Positions 42,036 through 50,557 of a stretch of DNA of 64,000 nucleotides are shown here, piece after piece. The position numbers were made by a program, and so were the translations under genes. The DNA comes from Mycobacterium montefiorense (GTDB lineage Bacteria > Actinomycetota > Actinomycetes > Mycobacteriales > Mycobacteriaceae): NCBI RefSeq assembly GCF_003112775.1, contig NZ_BFCH01000018.1, positions 1 to 64,000 on the forward strand, given 5' to 3'. The notes under the pieces are model-generated. The model saw only the letters and a program-made list of their open reading frames with translations. It did no database searches and was not told where the DNA came from. The number at the start of each line of letters is the position of its first letter. Position 1 is the first letter of the stretch.

Positions 42036-42977
42036 ATGGCTGATCGATCCGGAGGTCGCCTGCGAAAATTCGGACCGCGTGTGTTGTCCGCCGTCGGGCG
42101 CCAAGAGTGGCTGGACCGGCCCAGCTATCGGCTGGAACACCTGCTCAGCTTCGCCTTCAACGGGCTGGGCCGCGCCCGCAACGACGTCGTGAACGCGCTG
42201 AACGGCGTCTGGCTCGGGCACCCGGTGCACCCGCCGCTGGCGTCACTGACCAGCGGGGCGCTCGCCACCACCGTTGCCCTGGATGCGCTCAGCGTGCTGC
42301 CGGGCCGCCCCGCCCAGGAAATGGTCGACGCCTCGCGGTTCGCCTCCCGTGCCCTCGGCGTCGGGATCCTGGGCAGCATCGGTTCGGCCATCACCGGCGC
42401 CACCGACTGGCAGCACACCCACGAAGAAGACCGCAGGGTCGGGCTGGTGCACGGCGTGGTGAACCTGTTCGCGACCGGGCTCTACGCGCAGTCCTGGTGG
42501 GATCGCCGGCAGGGCCGTCATCGTCGCGGCATCGCACTGACCGCGCTTGGCTATGTCGTCACCGTCGGTGGCAGCTATCTCGGCGGCGCCCTGGTGTTCG
42601 AATCCGGCATCGGCATCGATCAGTCCGGCCGGCGGCTGCGCACCAAAGAATGGACCCCGGTGCTGGACGCGAGTTCGTTGAACGGGAAGCCGGTGCGGGT
42701 CGAGGTCGACGGGGTGGGGCTGGTGGTATGCCAGACCAAGCCCGGCGAGGTGTCGGCGTTCGGGGAGTTCTGCCCGCATCTGGCGGCTCCGATGGCCGAC
42801 GGCTGGGTGGATCGCGGCCGGATCGTATGTCCTTGGCACGGTTCGTGGTTCGCGGCCGAGTCGGGTGATGTTCTGCGTGGCCCGTCGGCAGCTCCGCTGC
42901 CGTGTTATGAGGCCAGGTTGGCCAACGGAATGGTCGAAGTCCGCGGCGAGGCGCAGCCTAGCCTCGACGGGTCATAG
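42036..42977 (+). CDS. DUF2231 membrane domain fused to a Rieske domain
   Basis: 313 residues. Residues about 35-200 carry four hydrophobic helices of the DUF2231 type (GHPVHPPLASLTSGALATT). Residues about 205-305 are a Rieske domain with C246PH248 and C265PWH268. A membrane-bound 2Fe-2S electron carrier is likely; the partner is unknown. It is divergent from the dioxygenase operon (262 bp) and could in principle serve it, though such Rieske proteins are also found alone. ATG at 42036 preferred, with AAGGAA upstream. Confidence 0.8.
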   Translation: MADRSGGRLRKFGPRVLSAVGRQEWLDRPSYRLEHLLSFAFNGLGRARNDVVNALNGVWLGHPVHPPLASLTSGALATTVALDALSVLPGRPAQEMVDASRFASRALGVGILGSIGSAITGATDWQHTHEEDRRVGLVHGVVNLFATGLYAQSWWDRRQGRHRRGIALTALGYVVTVGGSYLGGALVFESGIGIDQSGRRLRTKEWTPVLDASSLNGKPVRVEVDGVGLVVCQTKPGEVSAFGEFCPHLAAPMADGWVDRGRIVCPWHGSWFAAESGDVLRGPSAAPLPCYEARLANGMVEVRGEAQPSLDGS

Positions 42978-42999
42978 GGGATTGGAGCGAAGGAGCAAC

Positions 43000-43485
43000 G
43001 TGAACGCGTACGAAGTGTTGAAGGACCACCATGTCGTGATCAAGGGTCTCGGTCGCAAGATCAGTGACGCACCGGTCAACAGCGACGAACGCCGTGCACT
43101 CTTCGACGAAATGCTGATCGAACTCGACATCCACTTCCGCATCGAAGACGACCTGTACTACCCAGCCCTGGCGGCCGCCACCAAGCTGATCGCGGTGGCG
43201 CATGCCGAGCACCGCCAGGTGATCGACCAGCTTTCCGTGCTCCTCAAGACCCCGCAGACCGCGATTGGCTATGAAGACGAATGGAACTCGTTCAAGACGG
43301 TGCTCGAGGCGCACGCCGACGAAGAGGAACGCGACATGATTCCCGCGCCGCCCGAGGTGAAGATCACCGACGCCGAGCTCGAGGACCTGGGCAACAAGAT
43401 GAACGCCAGAATCGAGCAGTACCGTGGCTCCGCGCTGCACAAACTTCGCACCAAGGGGCGCGCCGCGCTGGTACGCGCTCTGTAG
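43000..43485 (+). CDS. Hemerythrin HHE-domain protein
   Basis: 161 residues from the GTG at 43000 (AAGGAG six bases upstream). The helical bundle holds the di-iron ligands: DHHVVIKGLG, DIHFRIEDDLYYPAL, HAEHRQVIDQL and EAHADEEERDMIP. Such proteins sense or bind O2, NO or peroxides. It follows the Rieske fusion gene by 22 bp, so the pair may be a redox unit. Confidence 0.85.
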   Translation: MNAYEVLKDHHVVIKGLGRKISDAPVNSDERRALFDEMLIELDIHFRIEDDLYYPALAAATKLIAVAHAEHRQVIDQLSVLLKTPQTAIGYEDEWNSFKTVLEAHADEEERDMIPAPPEVKITDAELEDLGNKMNARIEQYRGSALHKLRTKGRAALVRAL

Positions 43486-43518
43486 CTGCGGGCCGATTGG
43501 CGAGTAGCGTCACGCTTC

Positions 43519-44292
43519 GTGAGGGCCGCACCGCAGGGCGTCGCGTCGCAGGGTGACATCACGGCGGAGATCGCCCGAATCGCGGCCGCCTGCGAGCACA
43601 CGAACGCCGGCGCACAAGATCAGCCGCGGCTGAACTATCCGCCATACCGCAGCAGCATGTTGCGCCACCCGAAACAACCACTGCTGCTTACCGATCCCGA
43701 GGAGCTGGAGCGCTGCGCGCCGTGCTTCGGGGAAGTCGACTTCCACCCGCTCGACGCCGATCTGACGGCCGGCCAGCCGGGCGAGCCGATCGGGGAGCGC
43801 ATCATCGTGACCGGGCGGCTGCTGGATCGGTCCGGGCGACCGCTCGCGGGCCAGCTAATCGAAATCTGGCAGGCCAACGCCAGCGGTCGCTACCGCCACC
43901 AGCGCGACCAGCACCCGGCTCCGCTCGACCCGAACTTCATTGGTGCCGGTCGCTGCCTGACCGGGCCCGACGGGACGTATCGATTCCTGACCGTCAAGCC
44001 CGGTCCCTATCCGTGGCGTAATCACCACAACGCGTGGCGCCCGGCGCACATCCATTTCTCGCTGTTCGGTACCGCGTTCACCCAGCGCCTGATCACCCAG
44101 ATGTACTTCCCGGGCGACCCGCTGTTCGACCTGGATCCGATTTTCCAATCGGTTCTGGATCCTGCTGCGCGCCAACGCCTGATCGCCGGCTACGACCACG
44201 ATCTCACCGAGCCGGAATATGCCACCGGATATCGATGGGACATCGTGCTGGCGGGCAGCTCCAGCACCTGGACAGAAGCCGAACATGACTGA
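43519..44292 (+). CDS. pcaH: Protocatechuate 3,4-dioxygenase beta subunit
   Basis: 257 residues. The intradiol dioxygenase signature is present: GRLLDRSGRPLAGQLIEIWQ and RYRHQRDQHPAPLDPNFIG with the active-site Tyr, then RPAHIHFSLFG with the iron histidines. It cleaves protocatechuate between the hydroxyls to 3-carboxy-cis,cis-muconate. The stop overlaps the pcaG start by 8 bp. Confidence 0.9.
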   Translation: MRAAPQGVASQGDITAEIARIAAACEHTNAGAQDQPRLNYPPYRSSMLRHPKQPLLLTDPEELERCAPCFGEVDFHPLDADLTAGQPGEPIGERIIVTGRLLDRSGRPLAGQLIEIWQANASGRYRHQRDQHPAPLDPNFIGAGRCLTGPDGTYRFLTVKPGPYPWRNHHNAWRPAHIHFSLFGTAFTQRLITQMYFPGDPLFDLDPIFQSVLDPAARQRLIAGYDHDLTEPEYATGYRWDIVLAGSSSTWTEAEHD

Positions 44293-44830
44293 ACTAGCCA
44301 GTACCCCGGGGCAAACCGTCGGCCCCTTCCTTCATCTCGGGTTGCCTTGCGACACCGAGATGGTTGACGACGCGGATGTCGGCGCGCTCCGGCTGCACGG
44401 CACGGTGTACGACGGGGCGGGCAAACCGATCCCGGATGCCCTGATTGAACTCTGGCAGGCCGACACCGCCGGGCGCATCCCCCGCCGCTCGCTGCGGCGT
44501 GACGGCTTCACCGGGTGGGGCAGGGCCGCAACGGATGCCGCCGGGTGCTATAGCTTCACCACGGTGACGCCGGGAAGCGACGGGCGGCCACCGTTCTTCG
44601 CGATCACCGTCTTTGCTCGCGGGCTGTTGAATCGACTGTTCACTCGCGCCTATCTGCCCGGCGCGGATCTGGCTGCGGACCCGCTACTGGCCACCATCGC
44701 TGCCGAGCGGCGGGCCACCTTGCTCTGTGTTGGCGAAAGCGGCTCGGGCCGAACGGATTACCGATTCGATATTCATCTGCAGGGTCCACACGAGACCGTG
44801 TTTCTGGCGTATCGGGACGCTGCGGTATGA
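44285..44830 (+). CDS. pcaG: Protocatechuate 3,4-dioxygenase alpha subunit
   Basis: 181 residues from the ATG at 44285. TPGQTVGPFLHLGLP is the typical alpha-subunit opening and ALIELWQADTAGR is the intradiol core. The alpha chain lacks the catalytic iron ligands, as expected, and pairs with PcaH. The last 4 bp overlap pcaB. Confidence 0.9.
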   Translation: MTELASTPGQTVGPFLHLGLPCDTEMVDDADVGALRLHGTVYDGAGKPIPDALIELWQADTAGRIPRRSLRRDGFTGWGRAATDAAGCYSFTTVTPGSDGRPPFFAITVFARGLLNRLFTRAYLPGADLAADPLLATIAAERRATLLCVGESGSGRTDYRFDIHLQGPHETVFLAYRDAAV

Positions 44831-46056
44831 CCAATCTGTTGTGGCCGGGCGACCACCGGGCCGGCGAGCACCTGACCGATCAGTCGCTGCTGCGGTCGAT
44901 GGTCGCGGTGGAATCCGCGTGGCTGAGCGCCCTGGCCGCCGCGGGTTTGGCGCCCGCCGGCGCTGCAAGCGCCGACCTGTCAAACCTGGTGGACCAAGGC
45001 GATATGGAAGGGCTCGCAGTCGCCGCCGAGGACAGGGGCAATCCGATCGTAGGCCTGGTCGAGCTGCTGCGTGAGCGAGCCGAGCCTGCCTTCGCCCCGT
45101 GGATCCACCGCGGGCTCACCAGCCAGGACGTCGTGGACACCGCGCTGATGCTTGGCGTGCGCGCCGTGGTGGACGAGCTGAGAACGCAGCTTTGCGAGCA
45201 GGTTTCGACGCTGGCCGCACTTGCGGACTTACATCGGGCCACCCCGATGGTGGCCCGTACGCTCACCCAGCAGGCCGCGCCGACCACGTTCGGCGCCAAG
45301 GCGGCCGGCTGGTGCAACGGTGTCATCGACGCCTGCGAGCAGCTTTGCGGGCTGATGACCCCGATCCAGGTCGGTGGGGCCGTCGGAACGTGGTCGGCCA
45401 CGACGGAACTCGCCACACTGCTCACCGACGCGGCAGACCCAGCGGGAATATCGGAGCGGGTAATGCAAACCGCTGCAGCGGCTTTGGGTTTGGGGGTGCG
45501 GCCACCGTGGCATGCCACCCGGACGCCGGTGACCGCGGCGGCGGATGCCTTCCTTGGGTGCACCGATAGCTGGGGCCGGATCGCCTCGGATGTGGTCACC
45601 CTGGCACGTCCGGAGATCGGCGAATTGAGCGAACCGGCCGCCGGCAACCGTGGCGGCTCGTCGTCGATGCCGCACAAGCGCAATCCGGTGCTGTCCATCC
45701 TGATACGGCGGACGGCGATATCGGTGCCGCAGCTGGCCGCGACCCTGCACACCGCGGCGGCGCTGGCCAACGACGAACGCCCCGATGGCGCATGGCATGC
45801 CGAATGGGACACGCTGCGAACCCTGGCCCGGCGGACCCTGAGTGCGGGCTCCCAGTGTGGCGAGCTGCTGGCTGGGCTGGTCGTGCATGCCGGGCGGATG
45901 GCCGAGAATCTGAGTGCTGCAGATGTTCTCGGTGAACAACGCGCGATCGCCGACCTGGCCGGGAAGTCGCCGACGCCAAGCTATTTCGGCGCGGTCGACC
46001 GGTTGATCGACGCCAGCCTAGCTCGCGCCGAGCGGATATCCGGCAAGCGGCCGTGA
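44827..46056 (+). CDS. pcaB: 3-Carboxy-cis,cis-muconate cycloisomerase
   Basis: 409 residues of the fumarase/aspartase superfamily. The signature GGSSSMPHKRNP is complete, and WIHRGLTSQDVVDTALML marks the substrate loop. It converts 3-carboxymuconate to 4-carboxymuconolactone, the second step after PcaHG. The next gene, pcaL or pcaC/D, is not in the window. The 3' end overlaps the convergent TetR gene by 39 bp. Confidence 0.9.
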   Translation: MTNLLWPGDHRAGEHLTDQSLLRSMVAVESAWLSALAAAGLAPAGAASADLSNLVDQGDMEGLAVAAEDRGNPIVGLVELLRERAEPAFAPWIHRGLTSQDVVDTALMLGVRAVVDELRTQLCEQVSTLAALADLHRATPMVARTLTQQAAPTTFGAKAAGWCNGVIDACEQLCGLMTPIQVGGAVGTWSATTELATLLTDAADPAGISERVMQTAAAALGLGVRPPWHATRTPVTAAADAFLGCTDSWGRIASDVVTLARPEIGELSEPAAGNRGGSSSMPHKRNPVLSILIRRTAISVPQLAATLHTAAALANDERPDGAWHAEWDTLRTLARRTLSAGSQCGELLAGLVVHAGRMAENLSAADVLGEQRAIADLAGKSPTPSYFGAVDRLIDASLARAERISGKRP

Positions 46057-46743
46057 GGTGTTGGCGGCGATGTCCCGCAGCGACAGCGCAGCATGCGCGG
46101 CGCCGGCGTTGCCGTCCTGGTAGATGCTGGCCAGCCAGATGTGCACCAGCGTGTCGATCACCCGGTCCTGGCCGATCGCCGGGGATTCGGTGGTGAACGT
46201 CGCGGTCATCAGCCGCTCGCTCAACATGTTCAGCGCGATCGATAGGTCCTCGGCTCCGACGGTGGCCGGGGCGACGCCCCGTTCGCGCTCGGCCGTGATC
46301 GCGACGGTGGTAAACGAGATCCACTTCTGCATCAGCGTCGACCAGAGCTGGCGGACCTCGGGGTTGGTGGCCTTGGCTGCCGCGCCGGCCACGGCGACCG
46401 CGCGGTGTGAGCCCGACACTTCGAAGAACGCCTCGATGCGGTCGCGCCACAGCGTCGCGGGATCGCCGGTCAGCTTGTCGCGAAGTTTCTTCAGCGCCGC
46501 GTGTGCCTTGTTGTTCATGTGGTCCAGCAACGAAAGCAGCACCGCGTTTTTCGACGGGAAATAGAAGTAGAAGGTGGGGCGGGAGATGCCGGCACCTTTT
46601 GCCAGATCGTCGACGGAGAAGTCGGCCAGCGGCCGCTCCTGAAGGAGTCGCTCGGCGGTGGCCAGGATGGCCTGCTCACGGTCGTCACCCGAGTGATGCG
46701 AGGAACGGCGACCGCGGGAGACGTGCGCGTACCCGGTGTGCAT
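46018..46743 (-). CDS. EthR-like TetR-family regulator
   Basis: 241 residues from the ATG at 46743 (a GTG at 46758 is possible). The DNA-binding part SVDDLAKGAGISRPTFYFYF and the preceding AILATAERLL match M. tuberculosis EthR closely; LWSTLMQKWISFTT and DTLVHIWLASIY do as well. EthR represses the monooxygenase gene ethA, but no ethA-like gene is next to it. The 3' end overlaps pcaB by 39 bp. Confidence 0.82.
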   Translation of the reverse strand: MHTGYAHVSRGRRSSHHSGDDREQAILATAERLLQERPLADFSVDDLAKGAGISRPTFYFYFPSKNAVLLSLLDHMNNKAHAALKKLRDKLTGDPATLWRDRIEAFFEVSGSHRAVAVAGAAAKATNPEVRQLWSTLMQKWISFTTVAITAERERGVAPATVGAEDLSIALNMLSERLMTATFTTESPAIGQDRVIDTLVHIWLASIYQDGNAGAAHAALSLRDIAANTSRPLAGYPLGAS

Positions 46744-46797
46744 CGAGGGGTCGGACACGGCACATACCCTAGGGGTGCACCGATATATGCCAGGCAA

Positions 46798-46819
46798 ATT
46801 GTTGATGACGACGAACAAT
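46798..46819. promoter_or_regulatory. Palindrome ATTGTT-N10-AACAAT upstream of the EthR-like gene
   Basis: A 22 bp inverted repeat with 6 bp arms, about 55 bp before the EthR-like start. A likely autoregulatory operator by position; binding is inferred. Confidence 0.45.
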
Positions 46820-46844
46820 AATGTCGATTAAGTTCAGCGCGTTG

Positions 46845-46863
46845 CCGGCGCGATCGGCGCCGG
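46845..46863 (-). terminator. Terminator-like hairpin after the methyltransferase gene
   Basis: CCGGCGC and GCGCCGG form a perfect 7 bp stem with a 5 nt loop, 22 bp past the methyltransferase stop codon. There is no T-run, as is common for mycobacterial terminators. Confidence 0.4.
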
Positions 46864-46884
46864 TGGCGAATTTCGGAGTCGACC

Positions 46885-47685
46885 TTACTCGTGCTCCGGC
46901 TTACGGGCGATGATCGCGACGGCGGTCAGCTGGTCGCGGTGCTTGCGGAACGTGTGACGCATCGTCAGCACCCGCTTGCGCGCGTCCGGATGCAGGAGCA
47001 GGTTTCTGGCAAACCGCAGCGCTCCTAAAAGCCCTTCGTCGGCGATGATCCGGCGTGGCTGCAACAGCGCCATCGGTGCGGTCACCACCCGGTCGACGAT
47101 CAGTCCGTGGTCCGACAGGAGTTGTGACCATTCGGCAATGGTCAACGGACGCGCGTTCACCTTGATCGCGCGGGCAAGCGCCTGCCGGATCTCCGTGCTG
47201 ATCTCCTCGGGCACGGTGTCGGGTGTCAGCGCGAGTTCGTGGATCGCGTAGCGGCCGCGCGGTCTCAGCACCCGCGCGGCCTCGGCGACGATCGCGTGCT
47301 TGGTGGCATCGCCCTGCATCGTCAGCATCGCCTCGCCGAGGACGACGTCCCGACTGGCGTCGGGCAATCCGGTGTCGGCCGCGTCGGCGACCCGGACCGT
47401 GCCGGTCCCGGCGTTCAGCCCGGCGATGACGTCCCGAACGCTGTCGGCCGCATCGGGGTCCTGTTCGGCGCCCACGTACGACCGCGGTTGCCGGTTGAGA
47501 ATCTCCGCTGCGGTGCGGCCGAGGCCCGGCGCCAGCTCAAGCACATCGGCGTCGGTCACCTCGGCGCCGGCCAGCATGGTGCGGGTGAGCCCGACGCCAC
47601 CCGGGCGAAGGACTCGTTTCCCCAGCCGCGCAAGCAGCCAATGTCCCTGGACGCTGTCATCTGCGCGACTTGACATGGGAGCCAT
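46885..47685 (-). CDS. Class I SAM-dependent methyltransferase
   Basis: 266 residues. The SAM-binding motif is VLELAPGLGRTAAEIL; post-motif segments VVLGEAMLTMQG and LRPRGRYAIHELAL fit the family. The substrate is unknown. The ATG at 47685 is preceded by AAGGACGGG. It is divergent from fdxA with 54 bp between starts and shares that interval's palindrome. Confidence 0.78.
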   Translation of the reverse strand: MAPMSSRADDSVQGHWLLARLGKRVLRPGGVGLTRTMLAGAEVTDADVLELAPGLGRTAAEILNRQPRSYVGAEQDPDAADSVRDVIAGLNAGTGTVRVADAADTGLPDASRDVVLGEAMLTMQGDATKHAIVAEAARVLRPRGRYAIHELALTPDTVPEEISTEIRQALARAIKVNARPLTIAEWSQLLSDHGLIVDRVVTAPMALLQPRRIIADEGLLGALRFARNLLLHPDARKRVLTMRHTFRKHRDQLTAVAIIARKPEHE

Positions 47686-47710
47686 GGGCTTTCCCGTCCT
47701 TCCTGGTTTT

Positions 47711-47726
47711 CACAACTTTGATTGTG
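47711..47726. promoter_or_regulatory. Palindrome CACAA-N6-TTGTG before fdxA
   Basis: Located between the divergent methyltransferase and fdxA genes. On the plus strand a TAAACT hexamer follows (47727-47732), seven bases before the fdxA ATG, which is the spacing of a leaderless mycobacterial promoter. The palindrome would overlap the promoter and could be a repressor site. Confidence 0.45.
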
Positions 47727-47739
47727 TAAACTCTATCGC

Positions 47740-48096
47740 ATGACCTACGTTATCGGGAAGCCCTGCATCGATGTGATGGATCGGGCATGTGTGGACGAAT
47801 GCCCGGTGGACTGCATCTACGAGGGTGGCCGAGCGCTCCACATCCATCCCGACGAATGCGTGGACTGCGGCGCGTGTGAGCCGGTCTGCCCGGTCGATGC
47901 GATTTACTACGAAGACGACCTGCCCGAGGAGTTGCGGTCGCACCTGGCCGACAATGAGGCGTTTTTCTCCGAGACCCTGCCGGGGCGCGACGCTCCACTG
48001 GGGTCACCGGGCGGAGCGGCCAAGCTCGGTGCACTGGGCGTCGACGCTCCGTTGGTGGCCGCCGAACCGAAGGCCGACGTTTCCGAGGGAGCGTGA
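47740..48096 (+). CDS. fdxA: 7Fe ferredoxin (FdxA type)
   Basis: 118 residues. Cysteines 9, 17 and 50 would bind the 3Fe-4S cluster; 21, 40, 43 and 46 the 4Fe-4S cluster; Cys25 is the usual extra cysteine. The tail after residue 70 is acidic and variable. It probably carries low-potential electrons. The next gene, a Fe-S sensor-like regulator, starts 12 bp downstream, suggesting co-regulation. Confidence 0.9.
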   Translation: MTYVIGKPCIDVMDRACVDECPVDCIYEGGRALHIHPDECVDCGACEPVCPVDAIYYEDDLPEELRSHLADNEAFFSETLPGRDAPLGSPGGAAKLGALGVDAPLVAAEPKADVSEGA

Positions 48097-48107
48097 GGAG
48101 GATCGCC

Positions 48108-48767
48108 ATGTCAACGGGGGAGTCCGCGGGTCGTCGTCGTGAGGTGCTGCGGACGTTGCGGACATCCCGGGATCCGCTGACCATCGTCGCGATCGCCGAT
48201 GCGTTGGGCGTGCATCCCAACACCGTTCGCTTCCACCTCGACAGTCTTCTCGGCGACGGCCAGGTGGAACAGGTCGAGCCGGGGCGCAAGGGGCCGGGGC
48301 GTCCACCGCTGATGTTCCGGGCGGTCCGCCAGATGGATCGCGGCGGCACGCGGCACTACAGGTTGCTCGCCGAGATACTGACGATGGCCTTTGCGGCCGA
48401 CCAGGATTCGGGCGCCAGGGCGCTGGCCGCCGGGCGGGCGTGGGGGCGACAACTCGATTCGAGCGTGGACTCGTCGCCCGGGGACGCCCAGAGTCCGCAG
48501 GCCTCGATCGATCAGCTGGTCGATGTGCTCGACCAGCTTGGCTTTGCCCCCGAGCGCCGCCGGGCCGACGGGGAACAACAGGTCGGTCTGCGGCACTGTC
48601 CGTTCCTCGAGCTCGCCGAAACCCGTGCCAGCGTTGTGTGTCCCGTCCATCTCGGGCTTATGCAAGGAGCCCTGGAAAGCTGGGGTTCCCCGGTTGCTGT
48701 CGAGCGCCTCGATACGTTCGTCGAACCGGATTTGTGCGTCGCCCACCTCGAGATGCAGGAGGCCTAG
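48108..48767 (+). CDS. HTH regulator with cysteine-rich C-terminus (SufR-like layout)
   Basis: 219 residues. The N-terminal winged helix is LTIVAIADALGVHPNTVRF. The C-terminus has Cys164 (RHCPFLE), Cys178 with His181 (VVCPVH) and Cys210 (DLCVAH), the arrangement of SufR-type Fe-S cluster sensors. GAGGAG precedes the ATG. Co-directional with fdxA, so it may sense Fe-S status and control fdxA. A paralogue with the same layout is at 50558. Confidence 0.75.
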   Translation: MSTGESAGRRREVLRTLRTSRDPLTIVAIADALGVHPNTVRFHLDSLLGDGQVEQVEPGRKGPGRPPLMFRAVRQMDRGGTRHYRLLAEILTMAFAADQDSGARALAAGRAWGRQLDSSVDSSPGDAQSPQASIDQLVDVLDQLGFAPERRRADGEQQVGLRHCPFLELAETRASVVCPVHLGLMQGALESWGSPVAVERLDTFVEPDLCVAHLEMQEA

Positions 48768-48769
48768 CG

Positions 48770-49195
48770 ATGAGCACCGAAATGGCGATCGCCGTCGCGA
48801 TCACCTTCGTCTGGCTTGGCATGGTGTTGGCCATCTCGTTTTTGGAAGCCCCGCTGAAATTCCGGGCGCCCAACGTGACCTTGCAGATCGGACTTGGCAT
48901 CGGGCGCTTGGTTTTTCGCGCACTCAACACCGTCGAGGTCGCATTCGCCATCGTCATCCTGGCGGTCGCGGTGGACGGCCCGATGCCGTCGCGGATCATC
49001 GTCGCATTTTGCGTCGCGTTCGCCGCGCTCGCCGTGCAGTTGATCTCGGTGCGGCCCCGGCTGACTCGCCGCTCGGATGCGGTCCTCGCCGGATCGGACG
49101 CGCCCCGCTCCCGAGCTCACTACGTCTATGTCGCTTTCGAGGTGGTCAAGGTGGCGGCGTTGATTGTGGCGGGGATACTCCTATTGACCGCATAG
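48770..49195 (+). CDS. Small four-helix membrane protein
   Basis: 141 residues with four membrane helices, for example AVAITFVWLGMVLAISFLE and FEVVKVAALIVAGILLL. No family assigned. AGGAGG precedes the ATG, which lies two bases after the stop of the regulator gene, so it belongs to the fdxA operon. Confidence 0.6.
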   Translation: MSTEMAIAVAITFVWLGMVLAISFLEAPLKFRAPNVTLQIGLGIGRLVFRALNTVEVAFAIVILAVAVDGPMPSRIIVAFCVAFAALAVQLISVRPRLTRRSDAVLAGSDAPRSRAHYVYVAFEVVKVAALIVAGILLLTA

Positions 49196-49245
49196 ACGTC
49201 TCAACGCCCACCGACAGCCCACCGCCACACCGAGGGGACTTACCA

Positions 49246-49593
49246 ATGGAATCAATCTCGCTGACCAGCCTGGCCACCGAAAAGCTGGCCGAAGCCCGGC
49301 AGTCGCACAGCGGACGCGCCGCACACACCATTCACGGCGGCCACGACCATGAACTCCGGCAGACCGTGCTCGCGTTGCTCGCCGACCACGACCTGTCCGA
49401 ACATGACAGCCCCGGCGAGGCGACGCTGCAGGTGCTGCAGGGTCACGTGCGTCTGACGGCGGGTGGCGACTCCTGGGACGGTAAGACCGGTGACTACGTC
49501 GCGATTCCGCTGCAACGCCATGCCCTGCACGCGGTCGAGGATTCGGTGATCATCCTGACGGTGCTGAAGAGCATCCCCTCTGTGGCACACTAG
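49246..49593 (+). CDS. Cupin-domain protein
   Basis: 115 residues with a single cupin barrel: HGGHDHELRQTVLALLADH, GEATLQVLQGHVRLTAGGDS, then DYVAIPLQRHALHAVED. Histidines in HGGHDHEL and RHALHAV could bind a metal. Non-enzymatic or dioxygenase-like roles are both possible. It is 4 bp upstream of the nitronate monooxygenase gene. Confidence 0.75.
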   Translation: MESISLTSLATEKLAEARQSHSGRAAHTIHGGHDHELRQTVLALLADHDLSEHDSPGEATLQVLQGHVRLTAGGDSWDGKTGDYVAIPLQRHALHAVEDSVIILTVLKSIPSVAH

Positions 49594-49597
49594 CTGT

Positions 49598-50545
49598 ATG
49601 TTATTCACTTCCTGGTCAAAGGATTTCGGCCTGCGGGTGCCTATTGTTAACGCCCCGATGGGTGGGGTCGCCGGTGGTCGGCTGGCCGCCGCGGTGACCG
49701 CTGCCGGAGGTTTGGGCATGGTCGGCATGGGCAGTTCGGCGACCAGGAAATCGTTGGCGACCCAGCTGCAACATGTCGACGGGCGATTCGGAATCGGCTT
49801 GGTGGACTGGGTGATACGCGGCCAACCGGGGCTGCTAGAGGATGCCCTGGCGGCGCGCCCGGTTCTATTGTCGGTCAGTTTCGGTACCGACTGGTCCTGG
49901 GTAGCCAAGGCGCATGACGTCGGAATTACCACCGTCACACAGGTATTCGATGCTGCCGACGCCCTTCGGGCTGTTGACGGGGGAGTCGACATCGTGGTCG
50001 CGCGCGGCGCGGAAGGTGGCGGTCACGGTGAGGTGAAGCTCGCGACGCTGCCGTTGCTCGATGCCGTGTTGGAGGCAGTGTCGGTGCCGGTGCTCGTGGG
50101 TGGCGGAATTGCCTCGGCGCGCAGCCTAGCTGCGGTGCTGGCGGCGGGAGCCAGCGGCGCGTGGGTCGGCACCCGGTTGATGGCGTGTGCGGAGAGTCTG
50201 AGCAGTGACGGTAGCCGTCGTGCCGTGATCGCAGCCAACGCCACCGATACCGTCGTCACCCGGATCTTCGACATCGCCGAGGATCTGGCGTGGCCGACGC
50301 GGTTTCCGTCGCGGGTATTGGCGAACGACTTTGTCACGCGCTGGACGGGTAAAGAGGACGCGCTTGCCGACGACCAAGCGGCCCGCGACGAGCTGGCCGC
50401 CTCGATCAAAGCCGACGACCGCAACGTTGCCGCGGTCCACACCGGTCAGGCTGTCGGCATGATCCGTGACGACGCATCGGTAGCCGAGGTCATCGACGGA
50501 ATGTGTTCGGGCGCAGAGAAATTGCTGACAGGCTGGGGCCCGTAG
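49598..50545 (+). CDS. Nitronate monooxygenase-family flavoprotein
   Basis: 315 residues of a TIM barrel. IVNAPMGGVAGGRLAAAV is the N-terminal FMN region, ARGAEGGGHGE carries the catalytic His, and VLVGGGIAS..ALAAGASGAWVGTRL the phosphate site. Oxidises alkyl nitronates such as propionate 3-nitronate in the family. The chromosomal order cupin-nitronate monooxygenase is compatible with a detoxification role. Confidence 0.82.
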   Translation: MLFTSWSKDFGLRVPIVNAPMGGVAGGRLAAAVTAAGGLGMVGMGSSATRKSLATQLQHVDGRFGIGLVDWVIRGQPGLLEDALAARPVLLSVSFGTDWSWVAKAHDVGITTVTQVFDAADALRAVDGGVDIVVARGAEGGGHGEVKLATLPLLDAVLEAVSVPVLVGGGIASARSLAAVLAAGASGAWVGTRLMACAESLSSDGSRRAVIAANATDTVVTRIFDIAEDLAWPTRFPSRVLANDFVTRWTGKEDALADDQAARDELAASIKADDRNVAAVHTGQAVGMIRDDASVAEVIDGMCSGAEKLLTGWGP

Positions 50546-50557
50546 CGGTCACGGCGT

